Shown here: piece after piece, positions 1 through 6,910 of the stretch | How the letters are laid out: each line of letters starts with the position of its first letter | Numbering within the stretch: the stretch's first letter is position 1 | Made by a program: the position numbers and the translations under genes | Notes under the pieces: generated by a model | The model's input: only the letters and a program-made list of their open reading frames with translations | Told to the model about the DNA's origin: nothing | The model's database searches: none | Origin: Succinimonas amylolytica DSM 2873 | GTDB lineage: Bacteria; Pseudomonadota; Gammaproteobacteria; Enterobacterales; Succinivibrionaceae | Assembly (NCBI RefSeq): GCF_000378405.1 | Contig: NZ_KB899637.1 | Coordinates: 582,699-646,698, forward strand | Direction of reading: 5' to 3' | Length of the DNA: 64,000 nt

Positions 1-239
1 TCCCTGACGTCCGCTACATCATTCTGCCATTCAAGGATATAAAAAGCTATTGCTTCGCCAAATGACAAAACATTAATGACACGCTGTAGCTTCCTGCTCC
101 ACATGCGACTGCATCCGACAGGTGATCTAACATCTCTTACCGTTAGCCATGAGACATAATCTTTAAGCTCGCCTTGTCCTCTTCCGAGCTGTACCCATCT
201 CTCATAATCATCAGCAAAGTTTGTCCTTGCTTTTGGCAT
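1..239 (-). CDS. tnsA: TnsA-like transposon endonuclease, N-terminal part (cut by window edge)
   Basis: TnsA makes the 5'-strand cuts at the ends of Tn7-like transposons, working with the DDE transposase TnsB. Only the first 79 residues are in the window. They show the signature of the family N-terminus: GRGQGELKDYVSWLTVRDV at residues 19-37, then LSFGEAIAFYILEW, where the Glu aligns with the first catalytic Glu of the TnsA nuclease domain (known from Tn7 TnsA). The ATG at 239 is preceded by GGAGG. The gene points away from a cluster of direct repeats, as tnsA does from the right end of Tn7. The later catalytic Asp and Lys lie outside the window, so activity cannot be judged. Confidence 0.8.
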   Translation of the reverse strand, partial: MPKARTNFADDYERWVQLGRGQGELKDYVSWLTVRDVRSPVGCSRMWSRKLQRVINVLSFGEAIAFYILEWQNDVADVR

Positions 240-342
240 AAAACCATCCTCCACAAACGTTATGAGTTCATGGTAACAGTTTATTTAGCAAAGTAAACAA
301 GTTAATTTAGCAATTTACAACTGTTTTATTTAGCAAAGTACA
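1..342 (-). mobile_element. End of a Tn7-like transposon
   Basis: The stretch holds the start of tnsA and, outside it, three 22-23 bp spaced repeats ending in ACA at 340-342. Read inward, the terminus is TGTACTTTGCTAAATAAA; a TGT start is usual for Tn7-like ends. The element extends left, beyond the window. If the end is at 342, the next five bases, GCTTT (343-347), would be the expected 5-bp target duplication, which can only be tested at the other end. The boundary is inferred from the repeat pattern. Confidence 0.7.
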
Positions 343-343
343 G
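283..343. repeat. Three TnsB-type binding repeats
   Basis: Direct repeats with the core ATTTAGCAA begin at 283, 305 and 328. The first and third read ATTTAGCAAAGTA; the middle one reads ATTTAGCAATTTA. The 22-23 bp period equals the length of TnsB sites packed in the Tn7 right end, which supports transposase binding here. Confidence 0.7.
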
Positions 344-347
344 CTTT

Positions 348-1517
348 ATGAACAGAATTAATAAATCCCTGGCAGCTGCCACTGTGGTTCTGGGAGTTGG
401 TTTTGCAGCGTTACTGACGCATACCCTTACGGAGGTGCCGGCAGATCCTTCCTGTTCCGGCATTCCGGAGCTTCAGGCCGGGAGCTCTGCAGTATCTGCC
501 GCCCCGGGGGTTAAAAGGGAGGCCCTGAGTCTCTGGACTAATGAAGCCCCGGCTAAAAAGGCGCTTCTGGAATATCTGGAAGCCATTACCGAAAAATCCG
601 GAACTGACTATATTCCGGAGCAGGATCGTATTGCTGTTTTCGATCTGGACGGCACCCTGTTCTGTGAAACAGATCCGAACTATTTTGATTATATGCTTCT
701 TAAGTATCGGGTTCTTGATGATCCGGACTATCGGGATCGGGCTTCCGAATTTGAGCGGAAAGTGGCCCTGAAGATTCAGGAGCAGAATGAAACCGGCAAG
801 GCCTTTCTCGGTCTTGAGACCGAGCATGGCCAGGCAGTGGCTTCAGCCTTTCGCGGCCTGACAATGGAACAGTTTGATGCCTATATCCAGGAATTTAAGA
901 AACAGCCTATGCCCGGCTATGACGGAATGCTGCGGGGGCAGGGCTTCTACCGCCCTATGCTGGAGATTGTGGATCTGCTTCATGATAACGGTTTTACCGT
1001 TTATGTAGTCAGCGGTACCGACCGGTTTATTGTCAGGGGAATTCTCCATAATTCTCCTTTGGCGCTTCCGGATCGTCTGATTATCGGATCGGATGAAAAC
1101 CTGATTGCCTCCGGGCAGGGGGAGACTGCCGGTCTTAGCTATACCATGACCCGGGATGATTCTCTTGTTCTGGGCGGCGAGTTCCTCATTAAGAACCTTA
1201 AAATGAACAAGGTGACGGTTATTATGCAGGAAATCGGTCAGAAGCCGGTTCTGGCTTTTGGCAACAGTACCGGAGACAGCAGCATGGCCCAGTTTGTAAC
1301 CTCCGGGAACAAATACCGCAGCCTCGCATTTATGCTGGCGGCGGATGATCTGGTCCGGGAAAATGGCAGCATGGCCAAGGCCGAAAAGATGTATGACCTC
1401 TGTCACCAGTTCAGCTGGATTCCCATTTCCATGAAAAGTGACTGGAAAACTATTTATGGCGACGGGGTAACCAGAAAGGTTCCGGTTGCTGCAGCCGGGG
1501 AACAGTCTTCTAAATAA
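348..1517 (+). CDS. Secreted HAD-superfamily phosphatase
   Basis: A 389-aa protein with an N-terminal signal sequence (hydrophobic residues about 8-26), so it is probably exported. The HAD catalytic motif FDLDGTLF is at residues 98-105 with nucleophile Asp99 and acid Asp101. Motif II is in VYVVSGTDRF and the metal-binding motif in LAFGNSTGDSS. A large cap lies between motifs I and II. It resembles phosphoserine-phosphatase-type HAD enzymes, with unknown substrate. No ribosome binding site is visible: a transposon end lies about 5 bp upstream of the ATG and has replaced the native leader. The signal sequence looks complete, so the coding part seems intact but may be poorly expressed. Confidence 0.8.
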   Translation: MNRINKSLAAATVVLGVGFAALLTHTLTEVPADPSCSGIPELQAGSSAVSAAPGVKREALSLWTNEAPAKKALLEYLEAITEKSGTDYIPEQDRIAVFDLDGTLFCETDPNYFDYMLLKYRVLDDPDYRDRASEFERKVALKIQEQNETGKAFLGLETEHGQAVASAFRGLTMEQFDAYIQEFKKQPMPGYDGMLRGQGFYRPMLEIVDLLHDNGFTVYVVSGTDRFIVRGILHNSPLALPDRLIIGSDENLIASGQGETAGLSYTMTRDDSLVLGGEFLIKNLKMNKVTVIMQEIGQKPVLAFGNSTGDSSMAQFVTSGNKYRSLAFMLAADDLVRENGSMAKAEKMYDLCHQFSWIPISMKSDWKTIYGDGVTRKVPVAAAGEQSSK

Positions 1518-1670
1518 CCGCAAAATCTCCCCGGGACTCCGGGGGCGGGAATCACGGGGCTTTCAGAGCGGAGGATGCCGGAGAAGGGCTAAAGGCAAAT
1601 TCTCCGGCGCAGATCTTCTGAGGGCGGTCTCCCGGGAACAGGCCCTGAGAACTGCCGCCGGCCGGCAAGG

Positions 1671-3350
1671 CTAGTCAGTCATGCGATCCCCGGTTTCCTG
1701 CACATACTCCTCCCGGAGTTCAATGATATTGATATGGTCCAGGCCGCGTTTTATCCTGGCGGACAGCCAGTTCATAAAGCGCTCTCCCTTTTTGTTAAGT
1801 CTCCCGGGACTTTCCTTCTGGCGGAGAAGCAAGCCGGCGGCGGTACGCAGTTTTTTCCAGAAAGAATAAAAGGGGAGCTTGATCTTCACCATATACCCCG
1901 AAGCGTCCTCGATTACATACCCTTCTACATGCTCGGCCAGGAGATCCGGAGTTTCCTGCCGCTGTTCGTTATACCAGCTCTGAAACTCCTCCGGTGAATT
2001 AAGAACGGTACAGAGTTTTTTAACCGGAAGTCCGAGACGTTCTCCCAGGGCAGTGAGCTCCTGGTAGCTCCTCCGGGAGAATTCCATAGTGTTCTCCACA
2101 ATGTCCAGCAGTACCACACTGCTTTCGGGATAACGGATAATGTGGGGATCGTTGACGGTATCGATGCATTCTGTCACCAGGGTTACCGGGTTTTCCGCCA
2201 GGTATTCCCGGAGGGCCTCCGGATCCTGGCACTTTTCATCCAGCAGCTTTCGGAAAAAACCGGCATATTCCGCCAGGGGGTTGGACTTGGAGGTGGTGAA
2301 GAGTTCCCCGTTATAGAGGGATACCAGCCCCAGAAAGCCGTTCTCCTTCCGGAAGACCCGTACCGGGAAACGCAGTGAGGCTTTAAGGGCTTCCAGTCTG
2401 GTTTCCGGACGTTCCTCAATATTGAAGAATTTGCGGTACCCCCGGGCTACCACGGTTCCGGTCCCGGTATCGATAAAAAGCCCCCGGGCGGTAATGGTCT
2501 GCTCATTCCAGATTTTTCGTTCAAAGGCCTGGGTGGTGAAATTGAAGGAGGAGACGCTGCCGAAATTCTTCTCGATAATGAACCGGTTTTTGCGCAGCTG
2601 TTCTACCAGCTCCGGAACGTCGAGGCTGCGGGAGGGATCAAAGATCCGGTTTTGGTATTCCCGGGACGTGATGGCGTTTTCGGATATTTCCAGAACCCGG
2701 AGATTGCCGCCGCACTCCACCTTTCCCTCCAGACAGTACACGTTGTCAGAAAGCCGTACCGGCGCCTCCTTGCTGCTCCGGTGTCCGAATACCTGGATAA
2801 AGTCATGCGGCTGTGTCCGGGCCCAGGAGGCGGCGATCTTGTCAGAATCCGCATAGGATCCCACGCCGTAAATGAGATCCCGGGCCGCAACTCCCGGAAG
2901 TCCCAGAGGCGGGAGAGCCGGAATGCCTCCGTGGCATACCAGAAAGGTTTTTCCGAAACAGGAGAAGTACTCGCACTGGCGCAGCCGGCGGCAGAACATG
3001 CGGATCTCCTTTTTGTCGATCCCTGCGATCTCGTCTTTGGTGCGCCGGAGGAATTCACTGTCGGTTACGGGGACGTCCTCGGCGTAGCTTCTTAGCGATT
3101 CCTCGTGGTTACCCTCGATGAAATGACAGTTTTTGCGATCCCGGATCCCGAGCATGAATTTCAGAACGGCGGCGTTTTCAAGGCCGCGATCCAGAAAGTC
3201 GCCGATAAAGATATAGAGTTCGTCATCCCGGATTTCGGGAAGAGCTTCCCTGAGTACGGTGTGGCAGCCGTGGATATCTCCAATGACATGGATTTTTTTC
3301 CAGCAGGAGTAATCTGCGGGTTTCAGGATAATGGCCGGTTTCTCAGTCAT
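1671..3350 (-). CDS. Metallophosphoesterase-RNA ligase fusion (RNA repair)
   Basis: A 559-aa protein. The N-terminal half is a calcineurin-type phosphatase: VIGDIHGCH near residue 22, GDFLDRG near 50, GNHEES near 80, and VFGHRSSKEAP near 190. The C-terminal half looks like a T4 Rnl1-type RNA ligase: the nucleotidyl-lysine motif FRKENGFLG near residue 335, a later EGYVIEDASG, and KIKLPFYSFWKKLR as motif V. Together these would remove 2',3'-cyclic or 3'-phosphates and seal RNA ends. The kinase gene lies 10 bp upstream in the same direction, so the pair covers the three activities joined in clostridial Pnkp. GGAGC precedes the ATG. Substrate and in vivo role are inferred. Confidence 0.75.
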   Translation of the reverse strand: MTEKPAIILKPADYSCWKKIHVIGDIHGCHTVLREALPEIRDDELYIFIGDFLDRGLENAAVLKFMLGIRDRKNCHFIEGNHEESLRSYAEDVPVTDSEFLRRTKDEIAGIDKKEIRMFCRRLRQCEYFSCFGKTFLVCHGGIPALPPLGLPGVAARDLIYGVGSYADSDKIAASWARTQPHDFIQVFGHRSSKEAPVRLSDNVYCLEGKVECGGNLRVLEISENAITSREYQNRIFDPSRSLDVPELVEQLRKNRFIIEKNFGSVSSFNFTTQAFERKIWNEQTITARGLFIDTGTGTVVARGYRKFFNIEERPETRLEALKASLRFPVRVFRKENGFLGLVSLYNGELFTTSKSNPLAEYAGFFRKLLDEKCQDPEALREYLAENPVTLVTECIDTVNDPHIIRYPESSVVLLDIVENTMEFSRRSYQELTALGERLGLPVKKLCTVLNSPEEFQSWYNEQRQETPDLLAEHVEGYVIEDASGYMVKIKLPFYSFWKKLRTAAGLLLRQKESPGRLNKKGERFMNWLSARIKRGLDHINIIELREEYVQETGDRMTD

Positions 3351-3360
3351 TTTTGTGCTC

Positions 3361-3846
3361 CTAAATAATAATTTCTTCGTTATGGCTGAAGATTCGGATA
3401 CAGGACGGCACCTCGCATTTAAGAAGATTCCGGTGCATTCTCAGAATTTCCCGTTCCGGAACTGCCTCCAGCGGCGGTCTTTCCTGATTCCGGCGCAGGC
3501 ATTCCTCCAGGGGCACGTCAGAAAAATCCGCCATGAGTACCCGGTACCGCCGTTCCTTTGCGAGGTGGCGGTATCTGATGTAGTCCTGGGTTTTTACGTG
3601 GCAGGCATCCACTACGGTGAAGTCGCCCCTGGAGATCCGGTTCTCCAGCATTTCGTCAAAGCATTCGAATACCAGTCTATTAACCTTCTGGGAGATGCCG
3701 ATTTTGCCAGCGGTGTCCATCAGCGGTGCGGAGAACATGAGCCGCAGCCTGTCGGGGGAGATGGTGTAGGATTCAAGATGGTGTTCGCGAATCCAGGTGG
3801 ATTTCCCGGAACCCGGTAGTCCCCGGGTGATAAGAAGAATTCTCAT
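3361..3846 (-). CDS. Polynucleotide 5'-kinase, P-loop
   Basis: A 161-aa P-loop kinase with Walker A GLPGSGKSTW near residues 9-18. VVDACHVKTQDYIRYRH and the Arg-rich ECLRRNQERPP resemble the substrate and lid regions of T4 Pnk-type kinases. The length fits the kinase domain alone. It is the first gene of a two-gene operon; the phosphatase-ligase fusion starts 10 bp after its stop. It probably phosphorylates 5'-OH RNA ends made by ribonucleases so that the ligase can join them. Other small P-loop kinases share this fold, but the neighbour makes the RNA-repair reading likely. Confidence 0.75.
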   Translation of the reverse strand: MRILLITRGLPGSGKSTWIREHHLESYTISPDRLRLMFSAPLMDTAGKIGISQKVNRLVFECFDEMLENRISRGDFTVVDACHVKTQDYIRYRHLAKERRYRVLMADFSDVPLEECLRRNQERPPLEAVPEREILRMHRNLLKCEVPSCIRIFSHNEEIII

Positions 3847-4762
3847 TTGCTGCTCCTGTTTATTCTGGCTGTGCTGATAATGCTATAAGTTTGTAATAAA
3901 GGGGACTGATTTTAAGGCAGTGCGAAACAGGACAGAGGGCTTTTGTTTTACAGCCAGTCTGTCTTAGGAAATGCGGTATGCTCAGGAATGTTTCCGGCGG
4001 CAGAAAAAGCGGCAGGAATAAACAGTTTGCCGATCATGCTGTCCAATGCTGTCTGAACTTGATTTAAGATCCCAAACCGGTATCGGAAGGGATACAGAAC
4101 GTTATCCTACTACACAGATTACTGGATTTTTTCGAATCCGGAGAACAGAGGAGATGATCAGTGAACAGGTTCACAGTTTTTCTTCGTAAGACCGGTGATT
4201 CCCCGAATCAGGACCCGGCGGTGTGCCAGCTTTTTGAAAACGTCTGGTCCCAAGGAACCGTGCGGAGGTCAGAAATGCAGATTGCCTTTCCGTTCTTGTG
4301 CCATGACAATGAGGTTCAGATGAGAGAAATGCAATAATGCAGTGATGATTTCAGCATTTACAGGGAATAATATCCATGATCCGGGAAAGATATGAGATAC
4401 TGTCCGGACCCGGGGCGTACGCTGCGGCGTTAGTCTCCGTGCTTCCGGGAAGAACCTTAAATGCAGCGCGCTGAGCTTAAGATTTTCGCCGGAAGCTCCC
4501 GGGACTTTATTCTTACTGCTGCTGTCCGGAAGAAACTTCAGGCGGCACTGCTGTCGTCCGGGGCGGTAATAGTGCCGGGAAGGGGAATCGATGGGAATGA
4601 CCGGAAACACTGACAATGCAGGGGGGGGCAATGCCTAAGAGACCAGGAAGGGCTTTTTTGCTTTCTTTAGCCGGTGTCTGGGAGGCGGTCTGTTTGATGA
4701 CGGCCTGTCCGGAAGCCTTGGGTGCGGCACCTAAGGCTTCGGATGAACACGGGATAACGACC
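3847..4762. other. Long intergenic stretch
   Basis: About 900 bp lie between the kinase start and the zinc-ribbon gene. The only weak candidates are a 58-codon reading frame at 4161-4337 and an upstream extension of the next gene. An inverted repeat (GAAGCCTTGGGTGC with GCACCTAAGGCTTC) spans about 4710-4742, just before the chosen start of the zinc-ribbon gene. No terminator with a clear T-run and no RNA gene was recognised. Confidence 0.5.
4161..4337 (+). CDS. Possible small protein (58 aa)
   Basis: A GTG-started frame preceded by GAGGAG at a good distance, coding VNRFTVFLRKTGDSPNQDPA and onward, ending QMREMQ. It has no recognised domain, signal or transmembrane part. It is listed because it fills a gap of about 900 bp and has a ribosome binding site; it may be chance. 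Confidence 0.2.
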   Translation: MNRFTVFLRKTGDSPNQDPAVCQLFENVWSQGTVRRSEMQIAFPFLCHDNEVQMREMQ

Positions 4763-5437
4763 ATGGTCAGGGAACAAAAAACTGTAAGATGCCAGGTATG
4801 CGGTGCTCTGGAGCCTGAGACCTCCAAATTCTGCAGCGAATGCGGTGCCGTGCTGGATCGGAACGGAGGAGTTCCGGTGCCGGAAATCAATTCCGGGAAT
4901 GCCGGTTCCGCCGCAGGCCCCTCGTGCTTTCCGAACGGCGTGACTGGAATTGCTGAAGGAATGAGTTATTTGCCGGAAGATGATGTTCCGCCGGGGCCCG
5001 ATGACAGCGGACTTAAGCTTCTTGTGGACTGCTGCCGGAAGACTATTGCCACTAGTCTGGGGGACGGCCATGAGGAAACGGTTCTGTATCTTGACGAAAA
5101 AAACGGTGATTACCAGATTCATACCTATGTCAAAAATCCGGGAGCCCGCCGGGAACGCCATCGGGGGTTTAGAACGGACCGGGCGGCACTGGATGCGGTG
5201 ATGACACGGATTGCAGAAAAGGAGCTTGGGCAGTTTTCCGGGCACAGGGAGTTTCCGATGACTGGCGGAGAATATGTCTGCAAGTATCTCTCCTCTGACG
5301 GCCGGATTATCCGGCTTTCCACGTCGAATGTTCCTTACAGGATGCATGGCGAGCTTTACGGTGTGGGAATGCTTCTGAATAGCTTTATTGACCAGAGGAG
5401 AGAGATTTTGCCGGAAGAATCCGTTCAGGAACAGTAG
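4763..5437 (+). CDS. Zinc-ribbon protein of unknown function
   Basis: A 224-aa protein from the ATG at 4763. A zinc ribbon lies at the very N-terminus (CQVCGALEPETSKFCSECG: two CxxC pairs), of the type found in many membrane-associated or regulatory proteins. A Gly/Pro-rich linker follows, then a domain of about 140 residues containing KNGDYQIHTYVKN and a mixed alpha/beta pattern that I do not recognise. The frame stays open upstream to 4616, and an ATG at 4631 follows a G-run, giving a longer form with a hydrophobic start. I chose 4763 because the ribbon normally begins such proteins; the longer start remains possible. No membrane helix is seen in the short form. Confidence 0.55.
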   Translation: MVREQKTVRCQVCGALEPETSKFCSECGAVLDRNGGVPVPEINSGNAGSAAGPSCFPNGVTGIAEGMSYLPEDDVPPGPDDSGLKLLVDCCRKTIATSLGDGHEETVLYLDEKNGDYQIHTYVKNPGARRERHRGFRTDRAALDAVMTRIAEKELGQFSGHREFPMTGGEYVCKYLSSDGRIIRLSTSNVPYRMHGELYGVGMLLNSFIDQRREILPEESVQEQ

Positions 5438-5558
5438 TGCCGGAACAGGCATGGCAAATGCGGAGATATCCGGATTTTGGAAAAGTACCGGTAAATGGTA
5501 TTGAAACATGTGATATTATGGATACGCGTTCGGATTGTCTTTTTGAAGGAGTCAAATA

Positions 5559-6002
5559 ATGAAATCAGCAAAATTTGCGGCCACTGCCGTGATGCTTCTG
5601 GCTTTTACGTCTGCAGAGGCAGGGTTTTCAGACGGATTTTCCGCTGATAAGTCCGGTAGTTTTGAGGGCTTTTACAGCAATGGCTATCACTATTCGGTGG
5701 AAATTGAAAAGAACGGGGACGATACCTACAGCATGACCTACGGGGATTCCCAGGGGGCTTTGAATATCACAAGCTGCACGGCTACGGCCCGGAAAGATGG
5801 GGCACGTCTGGTGCTGACAACCCCGAAGTCCTGTGTGGATATTGAAATCGATGCCCAGTCCGGAAATGAAACGGTGACCAGAAGGTATGATGAGCCCGAT
5901 ACTCTGGTCTATGAGATAACCGCTGACGGCCTAAGAGAGGTTAGACAGGACAATTCCGGGGAGGTTACCGAGCTGAGCCGGGCCATTAAAGCAGGGAATT
6001 AG
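5559..6002 (+). CDS. Small secreted protein of unknown function
   Basis: A 147-aa protein with a clear signal peptide (MKSAKFAATAVMLLAFTSAEA, cleavage after AEA), so it is periplasmic or secreted. The mature part is a short, beta-rich domain rich in Asp, Gly, Ser and Thr, with two cysteines (in SCTA and KSCVD) that could form a disulfide. AAGGAG lies 9 bp before the ATG and a strong terminator follows the stop, so it looks like a single-gene transcript. No family was recognised. Confidence 0.7.
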   Translation: MKSAKFAATAVMLLAFTSAEAGFSDGFSADKSGSFEGFYSNGYHYSVEIEKNGDDTYSMTYGDSQGALNITSCTATARKDGARLVLTTPKSCVDIEIDAQSGNETVTRRYDEPDTLVYEITADGLREVRQDNSGEVTELSRAIKAGN

Positions 6003-6062
6003 AAAGCAGGCCCCAGGAAGGACCAGAGGGGATTACCTCCGGTCCGGTTACCGGAATAGAAT

Positions 6063-6099
6063 ACTCCCAGGTTTTTGATTGAGAGCCTGGGAGTTTTTT
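6063..6099 (+). terminator. Rho-independent terminator
   Basis: A perfect 9-bp stem, ACTCCCAGG (6063-6071) with CCTGGGAGT (6086-6094), a 14-nt loop and a T-run to 6099. It ends the small secreted protein gene and is the apparent target of the intron fragment that follows directly. Confidence 0.85.
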
Positions 6100-6240
6100 G
6101 TGTGCTCGGCATGTTCTATATCTGTAGGGTGAAAGTCCCGAACACGACCGCTGGTGGTAAGTGTTAGCGAAGTCTCTACTCCGAGTTTGATACCGAGCCA
6201 TGTGATATAATGCTCTAGGCTCGTTCGGGTCGATGGGCTT
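6100..6240 (+). mobile_element. 5' fragment of a group IIC intron
   Basis: It starts with GTGTGCTCGGCATG at the end of the terminator T-run. GTGYG is the usual intron 5' end, and TAGGGTGAAAGTCCCGAAC at 6126-6144 matches the conserved domain I sequence of bacterial class C introns. Class C introns are known to insert just downstream of terminator hairpins, as seen here. Similarity to an intron fades after about 6180, and no reverse transcriptase or domain V/VI follows; prophage-type sequence begins by about 6250. It is a truncated remnant, and its right limit is approximate. Confidence 0.65.
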
Positions 6241-6251
6241 GCTATAAATTT

Positions 6252-6863
6252 TTGACTTGGTACTTAGCCTTGATTGATAAAGTGGAGGACTTTGAATTGT
6301 TATATGATTCCTTTAAGAAAGTTTATATTTGTGACTTTAAGATTCTTGAGGATGAACTTTTAGGCACTGACAAGTACGTCTCGATTGATAAGAAAAATTA
6401 TAAAACATTCTCATCAAAATACATGCAGCTATTCTTGAGTATTTGTAGCGGGATAGACTCTTTAGCTGAAGAATTCTGCTCTGCTTTGGATGAATCCAAC
6501 AATGTAAAAAATAAAAGAAGTAGTATGTTGCAAAGGTTCCAGCAGATAAAAAATGATTATTGCGGAAACATTGCGAATGAAATTGTGGAAGTTAATTTTG
6601 TTGGTTGTAGAGCATCTATTCATCCTTTTTCAAAATTTTCTGAACAGTCGTGTGGTGATTGGTGGCAAGATTATAATCACGTAAAACATAGAAGAGCAGG
6701 TGAAGTAGAATCTTCTAATGGAAATATGTTTAACTATGAATTGGCTAATTTAAAGAATGTCCTACAAGCTTTATCGGCATATTATTTATTGATTTCTTTG
6801 GTAAACCGCTTTTTGAGCCCAAACGGTGAACCAGTTGAGTCTCAGTTGTTTTCGTGTAAGTGA
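6252..6863 (+). CDS. Unknown protein at the prophage left junction, possibly 5'-truncated
   Basis: About 200 residues in an AT-rich frame running away from the junction. There is no ATG start: the frame is open from 6219, and only TTG codons (6252, 6276) are near, without a ribosome binding site. The protein is helical and ends with WWQDYNHVKHRR at about residues 137-148 followed by a long helix, a pattern also seen in HEPN-like toxin or defence proteins; this link is weak. A gene without a start exactly at the element boundary suggests that its first codons were separated by integration or deletion. A hairpin terminator follows the stop. Confidence 0.5.
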   Translation: MTWYLALIDKVEDFELLYDSFKKVYICDFKILEDELLGTDKYVSIDKKNYKTFSSKYMQLFLSICSGIDSLAEEFCSALDESNNVKNKRSSMLQRFQQIKNDYCGNIANEIVEVNFVGCRASIHPFSKFSEQSCGDWWQDYNHVKHRRAGEVESSNGNMFNYELANLKNVLQALSAYYLLISLVNRFLSPNGEPVESQLFSCK

Positions 6864-6874
6864 TAGCAATATTT

Positions 6875-6910
6875 CCCGACCACCGTTATCGATGATCGGG
6901 ATTTTTCTTT
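6875..6910. terminator. Terminator between convergent genes
   Basis: Stem CCCGA (6875-6879) with TCGGG (6896-6900), extended by CA/TG pairs past a mismatch, then ATTTTTCTTTT on the plus strand. It lies between the convergent unknown gene and the first serine recombinase. Confidence 0.55.

Noticed and set aside
411..1523. Long open frames opposite to the HAD phosphatase gene
   Set aside because: They mirror a gene with clear catalytic motifs, lack ribosome sites and have no domain pattern.
4269..4890. Minus-strand frames across the zinc-ribbon gene start and its upstream region
   Set aside because: Low-complexity Ser/Pro-rich translations without ribosome sites, overlapping the better supported zinc-ribbon gene.
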